A stretch of 64,000 nt of DNA from contig OZ231126.1 of NCBI GenBank assembly GCA_965153355.1, positions 94,488,001 through 94,552,000 of the forward strand, in the 5' to 3' direction. The translations under genes and the position numbers were made by a program. Position 1 is the first letter of the stretch, and every line of letters starts with the position of its first letter. The DNA is from Flaccisagitta enflata. Taxonomy: Eukaryota > Chaetognatha > Sagittoidea > Aphragmophora. The notes under the pieces are model-generated. The model ran no database searches, was not told the origin of the DNA, and was given only the letters and a program-made list of their open reading frames with translations. Of this stretch, positions 38,776 to 49,532 are shown piece by piece.

Positions 38776-39308
38776 AAGGTTTTTGCAGTTTTCACAAACA
38801 TTTGGAACAACTTGGAAAGATTTAATGCACAAGTGCAATTTTCATTTTGTTAGCTTGCTACGGCGCTTTCCTACTTGACGCAAGGCAAACGAAGAACGAA
38901 GAACGAAGAAAATAATAAGCCGCTTTAAGCGTGAATTCGGATTATAGTTTATTTTGAATAAAAAAACAAAATAGATACACTTTCGCTAGTATAGTGGGCT
39001 ACTGCATTTTCGTCACCTGATTCAACGTCATTTTGGATACTTCGTCATAGTTTGTCTGGTCCCGAATTTTCATAGGCTTTTGTAATGTCAATTTTTTCGG
39101 ATATATCGTCACAGGAAATTGCGTCCAAACCCTATTCATCGACCATATTTTTCGATCCCAATGACCATTTTTCTCCAATCTACCAAACCTTTGAGCCATG
39201 AGACAAGAAGAAGAGGAGCAGGAGGATGATGAGAGGAAGAGAAGGGGGAAGAATGGAAAGACGTGAAGGCTTCGGCGCGGTCGATATCCACAATGCACCA
39301 TATACAGG
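38776..39308. other. unannotated
   Basis: No supported feature. Confidence 0.5.
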
Positions 39309-39313
39309 GAGAG

Positions 39314-39404
<91 letters not shown>

Positions 39405-39440
39405 GACAGAGAGACAGAGAGACAGAGAGACAGAGAGAGT
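39309..39440. repeat. (GA)n microsatellite with GACA tail
   Basis: GA array to about 39396, then GACAGAGA units. Confidence 0.98.
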
Positions 39441-39682
39441 GTAAGGGAGAAGATGCTGTATCATGTCATGGCGTAATATCCATGGAGCCATGCATTAATG
39501 AACTCTCATTCAAGTGAAGTAGAAGTAGCTTCTTGCGTTATTATTCTAATGTTATTCAGCATCTTGTTATTGCCATATGATAAATGCCCCTTTCTAAGTA
39601 TACATTCATTCCAATGCCAATGTTAAATCATGTTTCTTTGCTTTCATTAGTTCTTGGCATTGATGGGGCTTCTTTAAAGGGC

Positions 39683-40053
39683 TTTTTAGTCGCGTAAACG
39701 CGACTCTACACCCCGCTTTGTCCGTCTGTCGGTCCGTCCGTCCGTCCGTCAGTCCGTCACACTTTACTTTTTGGTACTATAACATCAACTTTTAGGTCAT
39801 TTTAAGTCATTTTAAGTCATTTATAGTTATTCTAAGTCATTTTGGGTCATTCTAAGTCATTTTAAGTCATTTAAAGTCATTTTAAGTTATTTTAGGTCAT
39901 TTTTGTTCATTAGGTTTCTTAGCCATTTTAAGTCAATTTTGGTCATTTTAGGTCATTCTAAGTCATTGAAAGTCATTCTAAGTCATTCTAAGTCATTCTA
40001 AGTCATTCTTTGTCTGTAAGTCTCGCACGCGACTTATAGGTGTTGGCCTTGTT
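39683..40053 (+). mobile_element. series C modular element, long
   Basis: TTTTTAGTCGCG-TAAA-CGCGACT gives a perfect stem (39688-39705), then CTACACCCCGCTTTGTCC, CCGTCCGTCCGTCCGTC, CACACTTTACTTTTTGG, about 22 units of the decamer TCATTTTAAG (39793-40015), and CTCGCACGCGACTTATAGG, GTTGGCCTTGTT. Confidence 0.92.
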
Positions 40054-40094
40054 CTACAAGCAGCTCATAGGGCTGTCCGATATTCTCCGTTCTA

Positions 40095-40888
40095 CAGGGA
40101 GTACCACGCCAAACAGGACCAAAGAAAACGATGTATCTCAGCTTCTAGAAATGGTAGAAAGATTCTGTAAACAGGTTCAGAAAGCTCTTAAAAAACGATT
40201 TTTTTATCTGTATTTTGCCAAAGGCTCATTAATTAAACTGAATCCCTTAATATCATTTAAAGCAAAGTATAGTTTTTACTTTGAGTTTTTCCTTGTTTTG
40301 TCGTGTATTGACAAGCATCCTTTTATCCCACTCTCATTTCCAAACAAATGGTGCTACAATCCTGGCAATGGTCTTAAATTAAAGATATTATGAGGTAGAA
40401 TCATACCTGTGCAGAAAATGAGAAAATTGTACAATATTGGTTGGGTCCAGAGACTCTTTTGTAAGTTTCATCACAAAGAAGTTTTATATGCATTGACAAA
40501 ACACTCAATAACTATATTGAATGATACAATTTTGACAAAGGTCATGATGGAATCCCAATCTTCAGTGTTCTAGCTTATCTGACAAACATTTCTGACCATT
40601 TTTTGTCATCTATATCTGTATATAGCATGGAAAATCCAAGGAAAAACCTTGAATTGGGATCAAAAATGGTGTTTTTTGTTGAATTGGGATTGAAAATGGT
40701 GTTTTTTGCTCAAAAAAGGCATTTTTTCATGGTTTTGCAAAGGATATATGTTAACCATGACTAGCAAAAGTCTGTATCATTCAAAAATTGTCTGAAGTTC
40801 TCTTAGAAACAGTTTTCAGAAATGATTTGCACTTCTAGAAGCAGAAATACACCGTATTCTTTTGTCCTGTTTGATGTGAAACACCCTG
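40095..40888. mobile_element. Tc1/mariner-type MITE, 794 bp
   Basis: Ends CAGGGAGTACCACGCCAAAC and (inverse of right end) CAGGGTGTTTCACATCAAAC continue to match for about 58 bp (AGGAC.AAAGAA.ACG.TGTAT). TA flanks both sides (40093-40094, 40889-40890). No transposase motifs are seen; two near-identical 31-bp units occur at 40649-40730. Confidence 0.8.
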
Positions 40889-40924
40889 TACAATCTAAGC
40901 ATTTGAGCCTGTTCCTTCTTCTAG

Positions 40925-41035
40925 ATAGTTAGAACTGCACTAGCAAGTGTGCAAGAACGGACTTGTGGCGAATGCCCAGATGGTTGTGGTAATATTCGTG
41001 GACTGTGGTCTCGCGTGTGGAACTACATCCGGAAG
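40925..41035 (+). other. candidate host exon, unrecognised
   Basis: 111 bp, 37 codons in one phase, between a pyrimidine-rich acceptor (TTCCTTCTTCTAG, ends 40924) and a donor-like AAG|GTGAGG. It reads ERTCGECPDGCGNIRGLW then SRVWNYIRK, Cys- and Trp-rich and not low complexity, in a locally GC-richer segment (40.9-41.45 kb). A further donor-like AGG|GTAAGG lies at 41400. I do not recognise the protein; splice-like signals of this length occur by chance. Confidence 0.25.
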
Positions 41036-41518
41036 GTGAGGATCAGCAAGATTCTGTCCCTAACAGTGGTGCATCCCCCTCTCGAACCGTTTAGCTGCTG
41101 TTGCTACCATCTTCGAGCCGAACTTCCATCAAATTAGGCGACTATATTTGGTTGTCGCTGGACGTCACCGATTTCACGTCTTGTTCCGGAACGCAGTCTC
41201 AATCTTCCTTCTAAATGCACAGGGAGTCCTACGCGGTAGGCTTCCCGGTTCCTACCCTAGTGCCTCCTCATGGCAGTGTGCCCAACCTGTGTGCCTGTCG
41301 CTGCCAGGTCAAACCCAGCTGGTAACCTTCTCTCTTGCGACGTGCTTCGCTGTTGCCGACGCAGTCTCTGCCAATAACTACAACCCTGCAGCTGTGAGGG
41401 TAAGGGTGCAGCCTGTGAAATATCAGTGTTTATCGTCTCTATTGTAGTGGAACATTCTTGAAGGTGGTTGTTTTTGTTAGCCCAGAAGCCCCACTTGCCA
41501 TTTTAAATTGTAATTGTG
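41036..41518. other. unannotated GC-richer segment
   Basis: Contains one open frame (about 41100-41447, Val/Ala/Leu-rich) that I cannot assign. Confidence 0.35.
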
Positions 41519-42091
41519 CTTTTTGGGCAGCGGCCCCAAAGGGCCGATGTCCTGTGGGACACAGGGGGGAATTTCGAGACGTTCATCCGTCCGTCCGTCC
41601 TTCCATCCGTCCTTCCGTCTTTCCGTCCTTCCGTCATTCCGTCTGTCCCCCCCTCCCCCTTGGCCATCGAAGCCTCAATTCTGCAGTCTCAGGCCTGATT
41701 TTGGCCCCCTGAGCCATCAAATTAGCCCTTTCAGACCTCAATTTAGCCCTTGAGAGCTCAAATCAGCTCTCCAGACCTCATATCTGCCCTCAAGATCGCA
41801 ATCCAGCCCTCCAGACCTAAAATCAGCCCTTTAGGCCTCAAATCAAACCTTCAGGCCTCAAATTTGTCCTCTAGGCCTCAAGCCTGCCCCCCAAACCGCA
41901 AATTGGCTGCTTTGGGTTAAATCCTGCCATCCCAACTTCAAATCTGCCTCAGGACGTCTTGAAATTCACCCCTGTGTCCTACAGGACATTGGCCCTTTGG
42001 GGCCGCTGCCCGGCTCTCACTCCACTTCTTTACTTTATCACTCCAGCAGGGCATCGGGTACCGCTGACCATGTGCGATCCTTGGATGACTA
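41519..42091. mobile_element. series F modular element, complete
   Basis: CTTTTTGGGCAGCGGCCCCA, AAGGGCCGATGTCCTG, GGACACAGGGGGGAATTTCG, a CCGT/TTCCGTC microsatellite (41588-41645), an interior of about 23-bp units (CTCAAATCAGCCCTTTAGGC), the inverted arm AATTCACCCCTGTGTCC, GGCCCTTTGGGGCCGCTGCC, then GGGTACCGCTGACCATGTGC and CTTGGATGACTA. Confidence 0.88.
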
Positions 42092-42101
42092 GTATTTCAC
42101 C

Positions 42102-42533
42102 CTTTTTGGGCAGCGGCCCCAAAGGGCCGATGTCGTGGAGGACACAGGGGTGAATTTCCATACATCCGTCCATCCGTCCGTCCGTCTGTCCCCTCCCCCC
42201 CCGAGCTTCACAAGCCTCAAATTCTCATTGAATAACATGGGAAATTGATTAAATGCAAAGTTCCCATTGAATAACATGGAAAATTGATGAAGAATGAAAA
42301 AAATGTGAAATTCCCATTGAATAACGGGGCAACTGATAGAAAAATGAAAAAGAATGAAAAAACCCCATTGAATATCATGGAAAATTGCTCCAAAGGCCTC
42401 AAATATGCCCTCTCAGGACGTATGGAAATTCACCCCTGTGTCCTACAGGACATCGGCCCTTTGAGGCTGCTGCCCTGCTCTCACTCCACTTCTTCAGCTA
42501 TTCAAGCAGGGCATTGGGTACCGCTGACCATGT
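42102..42533. mobile_element. series F modular element, second copy
   Basis: Begins 10 bp after the previous copy with CTTTTTGGGCAGCGGCCCCA; CCGT microsatellite at 42164-42190; interior of CCCATTGAATAACATGG units (about 42220-42375) instead of the 23-bp units; right arm AATTCACCCCTGTGTCC; ends GGGTACCGCTGACCATGTG. Same ends, different filling. Confidence 0.88.
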
Positions 42534-43140
42534 GACTCACAATACCTGCCCGCCTATCCCTGCACCTTAAAATGGCTGAGTCTAGCCCCGTCCAATACAT
42601 CGTTCACCTTTACTCGTCACCCGCTGCCGTAGGATTCAACGTCTTAAAAATTGACAACAGTCGCGAGAGACTGCTTTGACTGATAATTCTGGCCGATACT
42701 CATACTTAATGTTTTGGACATTGTATAAACATGTCAATTTTCGAGTTCACCGATAAAACTACTACACATGGCTTAAATCTCGAGTACAGACCGACTTTCT
42801 GTCCTTAATTCACTGAAATTTGTCTGACAATTTCCAGGGTCAGGGTGACTGCATGAATGAGCGTAGCAGCAGCGGCAGCAGCAGCCCAGTATATTTTTTT
42901 GCTCACGCACGATGAACGCAGCACGTAGCTTCGCCCAGGAAACTTTAGGTAGCCTACTCATTTTGGGGCAGTAATTGATAGTATTAGTCAATGAAAACAG
43001 CTAGACAGATGTAATTCAGTTTAAATGATAACAAAATTACATAAGTAAGCTGTGTCCGACCTCAAATCCCGTATATTAATGACTCTTTCAACATAAGGAA
43101 CTCATGCACAAGTTTGATTGGCCGGCGTTCTATAACTATA
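42534..43140. other. unannotated
   Basis: No supported feature; a short (GCA)n tract near 42865-42885. Confidence 0.5.
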
Positions 43141-43657
43141 CAGTAGATGTCGTCTATACTTGGAAATACGGGGGCCCTCATACAATAACTACCATTTATG
43201 CCAGTGAAATGAAACTGTGTGTGTATAATGCCAATGTCCTATAGGGTTGACGATGGGGTATGGCAGCTCTGTGGAAAGAAAATTCTTTTGAATATACTAA
43301 ATCATATTAGCTCCATTTGAACAGTTGTCGGAATTGGTCTAGAGGTTAAATCACTTAACTTCAGATTTATCATGAGCAGTTTATTTCTTTAAAAGTTCTT
43401 TAAAAGTTCTTTAAAACCCTGGACTGGTTTTGCAACTTAAGCAAATAGATAAAGCTGAAATTCTGCCATAAAAGTGATTGATCCTAATGTTTTATATTAA
43501 AAGTTTTTTTTGTAAGGTAAGTCGTAGGGGGATGCCATACCCCATTGTCAACCCCTTAAGGTCTATACATTACACCAGCAAAATATCAGTCCCCTCATTG
43601 TACTGATGCTCAGGTTATGAGCTCCCCCGTATTTCCAAGTCTAGACAACATCTACTG
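43141..43657. mobile_element. Tc1/mariner-type MITE, 517 bp
   Basis: Inverted ends CAGTAGATGTCGTCTATACT and (inverse right) CAGTAGATGTTGTCTAGACT continue TTGGAAATACGGGGG. A second inner pair (GTTGACGATGGGGTATGGCA / inverse) extends the arms past 130 bp. TA flanks both sides. Non-coding. Confidence 0.85.
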
Positions 43658-43837
43658 TATATAGGCCGGCAATGCCGCTGTAAGCGCTCAGAACAGAATA
43701 GAGAAAGTAGATCCAACAAATTTTTTGAGAATTTTAACAGCGTTAGGTTCCTTAAAAGAGATTTTGATAAGGTGCAGAAAATGTATCATTTTTTGGTGTT
43801 ATTTTCACTATCATCTATAGGAAATAGCTAAAGATTT

Positions 43838-44119
43838 ACCAAAACAGGCGGATCACTTTTATACGTGGGGAAGTTGTCCACCGCAGATTTCCGACGATGC
43901 GCGCTCGCTAACAACGGGGAGGAACAACTCGTCAACAGCGGCCACATGATGCTCACTCAAGCACAAAGCTGTTGGTCTAATCTCAAGTGCGAATTGGCCG
44001 CTCTAAAATTCGCCTTCAACTCTAATACCACTCTGCTCAGCGAAAATGATTACGTCGTCGAGACTGACTTTCTGCCGCTGAGGTCCTTGCTCCTTGCTGG
44101 GTTTGCCCCACCGCAATAA
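43838..44119 (+). pseudogene. Ty3-like RNase H fragment
   Basis: One open stretch without ATG ending in TAA at 44117-44119. MLTQAQSCWSNLKCELAALK followed by FAF, then NDYVVETDFLPLRSLL is the pattern of the RNase H segment of Ty3/gypsy Pol (a 'T.AQ..WS..E.E..A' helix, then 'V.TD..PL..L'). The reverse transcriptase that should precede it is absent. It lies upstream of the Gag region at 45481, so it is from another copy or a rearranged one. Confidence 0.55.
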
Positions 44120-44207
44120 CAGCCCAAGACCATGCCCAGCGCCGTCCCCATCATCTCTCCTCCTTCGCCTTCCTTTAATTGACTTTTACTTGGCATTGCT
44201 TAACTTT

Positions 44208-44509
44208 TAAATAATTGGAAACAACGCAGGGACCATCCGTATAGGAGACGGGTTCGCACGCCCAGCCTAAGCGATAACCCTGCGGGTTTGTGTGGTGTTG
44301 AAGACAACACCAAACGTGGTGCAATTGGTGGCAAGAGGCGTTTTGTATACCATCATCATCATTACCATCACCATCATCATGACAGGCGAGTCTCTCCGTC
44401 TCCTTCACCCCCTCGCCGCGGGCGCCGAAGCTCCTCCAAAGACCGGTTTCGCAGATTGTTCGCTCCATGTGGTCCATCTCCTCCTCGCAATCCCAGCCCC
44501 CGCCGTTGA
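44208..44509 (+). other. Arg/Ser/Pro-rich open frame, unassigned
   Basis: Open without ATG, about 100 codons. It runs NNWKQRRDHPYRRRVRTPSL, a His run from a CAT microsatellite, DRRVSPSPSPPRRGRRSSSK, and PSPPRNPSPRR before TGA. A strongly basic, SP/RS-rich peptide could be nucleic-acid binding; it may also be compositional chance in GC-rich DNA. An acceptor-like ACGCAG ends at about 44230. Confidence 0.25.
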
Positions 44510-44696
44510 CAACATTGTTGGGCCTCGCCTCTGTCTCAGCGTAGACAAGTCCCCCAGCTGAACGTGGTAGGGTGCTTCACCCTGCTCGAAGGTCGCCTGC
44601 AGCCCCAAATCGCTCTGCAGTAGACCACTCGCCCTCGCCGCGGTTGCCCCTGATGTTCGACAAAACTGTCCAACGCCGCCTCGGGTCCCACTGCCA

Positions 44697-45419
44697 GTGC
44701 GCCCCGCCTCTGTCTCATCTATTTCCAGTTCATTCCTATTCCCGCTTCCAATCTTGCCAGTTCCGCGGCTGCAGCCTGCCTTGGTACCATTGGCGCCACC
44801 AATGGATGCCCCAGCCCCTGAGGCAGCTGCTGTTGTCCCTCAAAACTCCTCTTCCGTTGAAAAGGCCGTTGCTGAAAGACCTTTTGACGAGGTTCCCAAG
44901 AGTGAAGGACGCTATTGTTTGCCTCCTCCACCATCAGCAAGTCCTCACACGCCCACTGCTGATCCCATTGTTGCATCAATCGGTGAGGTCGAACGCCTTC
45001 TTGACAAGCTTTCCATCACGGTCCAGAGCAGTGGTGTCCCGCTCCAATCGTCGCAGGTCAAACTGGCTGTGAATCCCCCTCCTCCACCGTCACCTCCGTT
45101 CGACTGGGACTCGCTATCAGGGTTGGTTCTGCTTTTCGGCTCTGACCCCGACTCGTTCCATTCCAAGAGCTCCTACATCCCCAAACAGGTGAACTGTTCT
45201 TGTAGGGAGCTTAGCCTGCTCATCCGTTCTGAACTTTTCTCGACAGCGGCACTAGCAGAGAAGATGCCTGGCCTGCCCTCCTAGAGAAATTCCTTGAGGA
45301 AGCCTGCTCCAGCGCCGACGAGTTTTGGGCTTTGTTCACTTTTGCGTGCAACACCGCCCGCGACAAAACCTTTGAAAAGGTTTTTTTCCGAATCTGTGAC
45401 AAGGTTCTTTGTTCTTAGT
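44697..45419 (+). pseudogene. Pro-rich ORF upstream of Gag, frameshifted
   Basis: No ATG-based start is evident. Frame 3 (to about 45225) gives a Pro/Ala/Ser-rich region, then EKAVAERPFDEVPKSEGRY, DPIVASIGEVERLLDKLSIT and FDWDSLSGLVLLFGSDPDSF. A shift near 45225-45233 leads into DAWPALLEKFLEEACSSADE, FWALFTFACNTARDKTFEKV, FFRICDKVLCS and a stop at 45419, 61 bp before the Gag ATG. The second half looks helical and protein-like. It may be an extra ORF or a split part of the same element's Gag. Not recognised. Confidence 0.4.
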
Positions 45420-45480
45420 GGAGCGGCTGCCTTCCATTTGCGTTTTGATTTCTCATTTTCCGTCTTTACTGTACATCAAA

Positions 45481-46554
45481 ATGGTTAACACTCCGCCGCA
45501 TTCACCTTCTGCTGCCGCCGCCGCATCCACTGCGGTTGCGGCTGCAGCTTTAGCTGCCTCCCAAAATCGAAATCTGGCAGGTAACAATCAACCCCGGAAT
45601 AATAGCCCAGTCCTTCTGCAAGGCCTTGTCCTTCCACAAGGCCCAGTCCTTCCGCCCACGCCACAAACTATGGCTGCCCCCGAGAGGACCGTCACCTCCA
45701 TTCCATGCGAAAACATCAGGTCAGGAATTGATGACCCAGCTGACTGGTTTGAAATCTACGAGAGCGCTCATGTTGTCGCTACTAGGGTTACCGCCGCGCT
45801 CCGCAAACTCTTCCCTTTGAAGACCTGGCTTCCACTCAAACTGGACGCCAGGGCCCGCGATGTCTACAAAAACTGCACCAAGACTACCTGGGAGGAGCTC
45901 AAAGCAGAGTTCATCGGACTCCTCATCGACCCTCAGGAGAAGTATCACTGGAGAGCCGGCCAAAACCCCATCGTTTGGGATGGAGTGGAGTGCTTCCATG
46001 CTCTGGCCTCCAGGGTCCGCAGCGCTGTCAAGAAACACGAGAAGCCAGCCAACTGGGACGAGTTCTTCAACAAGTTCAGAGGTGCCCTCCCGCACAACTT
46101 CCACAAGGCAATCAACCTTGGCTGTGATGAGGACGAGCTCACCACGAACTTTGTGACAGCCGTGACCGTCGTGACAGCTGTGACTGTCGTGACAGCCGTG
46201 AAAGCCGTGACCATGACCGCGAGTGACAACAGTCGTGAACGTTGCGGCAACGAAGACTCTTTCTGGGACAGGCGTGATAGTCAGGACCACTGCGATAGCC
46301 GTGATCGCTGTGGTCGCACGGATGATCGCAACGGCCATGATGATCGCAACGACAATCGTGGCCGCTCTTCCAACAGGCAGGATGAAACGGCATATCATCT
46401 CGCCAGCCTTCAGGATCCTCACCTCCAGTGGCTCTGCGCTGCCGTCGCAGGAAAGGGCCATCGTGATTCAAAAAAACTAACTCCCGACGTGGCCTCCGGA
46501 CATGCCATAGTTGGCACCGTCAATGTCCCCGACTTAATTGATACTGATGATTAA
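45481..46554 (+). CDS. gag: Ty3-like Gag protein
   Basis: ATG 45481 to TAA, 357 codons. After an Ala/Pro-rich N-terminus (1-75), residues about 84-225 match the retrotransposon Gag pattern: DPADWFEIYESAHVVATRV, WEELKAEFIGLLIDPQEKYH, HALASRVRSAVKKHEKPANW, KFRGALPHNFHKAINLGCDE. Residues about 245-298 are Arg/Asp-rich (DRRDSQDHCDSRDRCGRTDD), standing where the nucleocapsid would be; no CCHC knuckle is seen. A GTGACAGCC 15-bp repeat (46155-46210) reads VTAVTVVTAV here but Arg/Asp/Ser in another frame, suggesting a local compensated shift. Gag would form the particle around element RNA. An in-frame protease follows directly after one TAA. Confidence 0.75.
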   Translation: MVNTPPHSPSAAAAASTAVAAAALAASQNRNLAGNNQPRNNSPVLLQGLVLPQGPVLPPTPQTMAAPERTVTSIPCENIRSGIDDPADWFEIYESAHVVATRVTAALRKLFPLKTWLPLKLDARARDVYKNCTKTTWEELKAEFIGLLIDPQEKYHWRAGQNPIVWDGVECFHALASRVRSAVKKHEKPANWDEFFNKFRGALPHNFHKAINLGCDEDELTTNFVTAVTVVTAVTVVTAVKAVTMTASDNSRERCGNEDSFWDRRDSQDHCDSRDRCGRTDDRNGHDDRNDNRGRSSNRQDETAYHLASLQDPHLQWLCAAVAGKGHRDSKKLTPDVASGHAIVGTVNVPDLIDTDD

Positions 46555-47751
46555 GGCGAAAACGATGATTGTGTAAATAATAGTGTAGATGCTCCCATTG
46601 ATTCTTCATCTGATAACTGTGATATGTCCGATCCTGCTACTGAAATTCCCTCCGTAACTCCCTCTTCTCCCTCCGAACAAACTCTCAAACCTCCAATGCC
46701 CAATCCCAAACCAAAATGGCTCGCCGTCTTCCATGTAAAGCTTAATCGCGGGTATCTCAATGTCCTTGGAGACTCTGGTTGCTCCGGTTCCTGCATGTTG
46801 TTGGACTATTTTCGGAAAAACCCCCACCTGAAACAGTCCTTTGTCCCTAAAAAGGCCAAGGGAACCAACATCAACGGATCGGCTGTCCCTTCAATCGGCA
46901 AAGTCAAACTCAAATTTGCGATTGAAAGAGTCCCAATGATGATAACCTGCAAGGTTATTGAAGGCCTCATGGACCCTCTGATCCTTGGTTGGGACTGGAT
47001 GTGTAAGTACAGCGTGTTGCTCGACACCGCCAAGGGTAAGCTGCATTTCTCCAATAGCCGTTCTAAACGCCACACGGTCCCGCTTATGGAAAATGCCTTC
47101 TCGCTTTCGGGTTGCTATTACCGCGCGTTTCAAGACATGGTTCTCCCGCCATTCGCTAAAGTTCACGCAAATGTCGAACTCATCCTCGATGGTCATTCCT
47201 TTGGCAAAGTCAAGCCGTCCATAGTGACTGAACTCTTCGAAAGTGAACCGTCATTTTGGGCTGCTAGGTCATGCGCTAAAATGGATGACAACAGGTTTAT
47301 GACAGAATTCATCAACTTGACTGGCAATCCCATTAAGATCGAAGCAGGGCACGTAATCGGATATGCAGACTTTGTGAGCGACGCCGAATTTGATGCCGTG
47401 TCCAAACGCACCGATATGTTCTGCTTGACCGTGAAGGCCCCCTCTGCGGTCAACCAGTCGACCACGAAAAGGAGACAGGTGGTACTGAGCAGTCCTGCTG
47501 CCAGCCTGACTCTCACACTGAGCCCACTGTCCGCTTCGACATGGGCGCATCCTTCCCAGAGGGCTCTGCAGAAAGCGAGCCTCCTTTTGAAGAAATCCCT
47601 TCTGACGCGAAACTATTGGAGGTTGACTATTCAAAGGTGGCTGAGGATGCGCGTCCGTACGTCAATCGTGTCAGACATCTTGTTGAAAACAAGCATGCTA
47701 AAGCCTTCAACAAACACGATGTTACAGGAAATCAGGGAATGTGTGGTTTGA
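46555..47751 (+). pseudogene. pol: Ty3-like protease and Pol linker, truncated before RT
   Basis: Same frame as Gag after a single TAA (46552-46554); first ATG is 46624. GYLNVLGDSGCSGSCMLL has the aspartic protease active site as DSG (residue about 50 from that ATG) and DPLILGWDWMCKYSVLL the ILG-D partner motif (about 120). The following DMVLPPFAKVHANVEL, WAARSCAKM and FINLTGNPIKIEAGHVIGYA match the Ty3 Pol linker. Near 47520 the coding sense moves to another frame (GASFPEGSAESEPPFEEIPS, RPYVNRVRHLVENKHAKAFN), the usual lead into reverse transcriptase, and the homology stops at about 47740. RT, RNase H and integrase are missing. Confidence 0.75.
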
Positions 47752-48200
47752 AATTAATGATGCATCTTATACTTCATGTAGTGTTTTGGCGCTGGAGAAA
47801 GTGAATCTCTTCATTTACAAACAGCAAGTGAAAAATGACTATCCAAGCACACAATGATGAAAAGAGGTATGACGCTGGAAAAAGAATGGTTCAACAATGG
47901 TTCAACAGTGGCTAAGGGGTAACTTTTGAGTAACCCAATTAGGTGATTATCCTTAATCTGTTTGATTGTGTGCTTATGACTGTTTTGACCTTCTAGGGAA
48001 AAACAAAAGTCACAGGGAACCAAGGGCTAACCCAAGGGATGGGGGTTACCCGAACAGGTGAATGTCCACCACTCTACCTGCTTAAGTGCTCTTGAATGCT
48101 TGTCCTTCAGTAAAGTGGTTGAGGGGTAACTTTTGAGTTTCCCAATCAGATGAATGTCCAATATCCATCTGATGTCCTTCTATACTGAATGGCTAACTCG
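47752..48200. other. unannotated, diverged direct repeats
   Basis: GGGGTAACTTTTGAGT recurs at about 47915 and 48125 with similar flanks, so a unit of roughly 210 bp is repeated. Confidence 0.5.
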
Positions 48201-48399
48201 TGAGTCACGCCCCTTCTTAGCTGAGGAAGGTAGGAAAAAGTGCCTTGGCGTTTTTACCCATTCTAACGTATTGCATATATTCAGATATATGTTACCCTTT
48301 AGAAAATTTGGTGTGATACATTTACAATAATCTAGAATAGGTAACGATGCTGATTTATTTTTTCCTACCTACCATGGCTAGAAAGGGGCGTGGAGTTAC
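48201..48399. mobile_element. possible foldback element
   Basis: GTGAGTCACGCCCCTTCTTA...GGTAGGAAAAA at left pairs imperfectly with TTTTTCCTACCTACCATGGC...GGGGCGTGGAGTTAC at right. Arms of about 40 bp, no clear target duplication. Confidence 0.5.
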
Positions 48400-48515
48400 C
48401 TGATCAGCTGAATGTCCATCAAGTCACGAAGCAAATCCACTAATGGTTCCTGAAATTGTTCTTGCTTAAATGACTGCTGTACATGACTCAGACGCCACAA
48501 AGAGAAGAGATGAAA

Positions 48516-48565
48516 TCCATTTATTCATTCATTCAATCATTCATTCATTCATCCATTCATTCATA
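48516..48565. repeat. (ATTC)n microsatellite
   Basis: TTCA tetramers with single changes. Confidence 0.93.
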
Positions 48566-49104
48566 GATTTTTCTTTTTAGGCAGATTAACTTTGAACATC
48601 TAGTTACCTTGAATACACGCCTTACGTGTTTTTAAGATTAAGGAAAAGGTAGGTAGGTGGAACTCTAACATTCTCCTTCTTAATGAAAGGACCTTAAAAA
48701 AAGAGTGGCTAGTTAACTAGTTAGTTTTGCAGTTGACTGTAATCTATATATGGACTTTTAAGTTGTTGTAAATTGTAGCTATTATGAATTATCATAAATT
48801 GTTTAGTCAGTTTACCATTTTGTAAGTTACTTAGTAATATTCAAAATTTAAAACTTGTCCTTTCATTAAGTTGCCTCCACATTCTGGGTTCTGAGTTCTG
48901 GCGTGCAGGAAGTGTGTACCAATGTGCACGTCCTTCTTTACCAAAGAGACTCTTTCAGTTACATTAGTATCAAACATTAAGAACAGAAAACTGAAGTTGG
49001 ACATCAAGATGAGCTTGGCGATGTGTTTGACATTAAAAGCATGGAAGAAGACATCAAATCAGCGGAAGCCTGAAAGCCGGAGTGAAGGTTTTCTGCTGGA
49101 ACTT
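48566..49104. other. unannotated
   Basis: No supported feature. Confidence 0.5.
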
Positions 49105-49532
49105 GAGCTTCAAGGCTTGGATTTGGGTTTCAAGGCTGGGACTTGGGCTTTGAGGCCGGGATATGGGCCTCACCGCTTGGATTTGGGCCTTGAAGCTGGG
49201 ATATGGGTCTCAAGGCTGGGATTTGGGCATCAAGGCGGAGATTTGGGCCTCAATGCTGGGAATTTAGCCTTGAGGCTGGGATTTGGGCCTTGAGGCTGGG
49301 ATTTGGGCCTAAATGTTGGGATTTGGGCCTCAGTGTTGGGATTTTGGCCTCAATGCTGGAATTTGAGACTGGGATATGGGCCTCAAGACTGGAATTTGGG
49401 CCTTGAGGGAGGGATTTGGTCTTGAAGGCGAATGGGGGGGATAGGGGGTACAAAGGAGAGGAAGAAGGAGGAGAAATTTCTCCATGTGTAAAAGAATAAG
49501 TCATCGGCCCCTTTGGGGCCGCTGCCCAAAAA
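49105..49532. mobile_element. series E modular element, half
   Basis: A minisatellite of 20-bp GATTTGGGCCTTGAGGCTGG units (49105-49420) leads into GGAGGAGAAATTTCTCCATG, AGTCATCGGCCCCTTTGGGG, CCGCTGCCCAAAAA. Only the hairpin end is present; the head end is missing. Confidence 0.82.

Noticed and set aside
40040-40393. Possible transposase in the mariner-type element at 40095
   Set aside because: No helix-turn-helix or DDE motif; the frame starts outside the element.
44572-45072. A second open frame over the Pro-rich ORF ahead of Gag
   Set aside because: Less protein-like than the frame at 44697 and conflicts with it; treated as a shadow.
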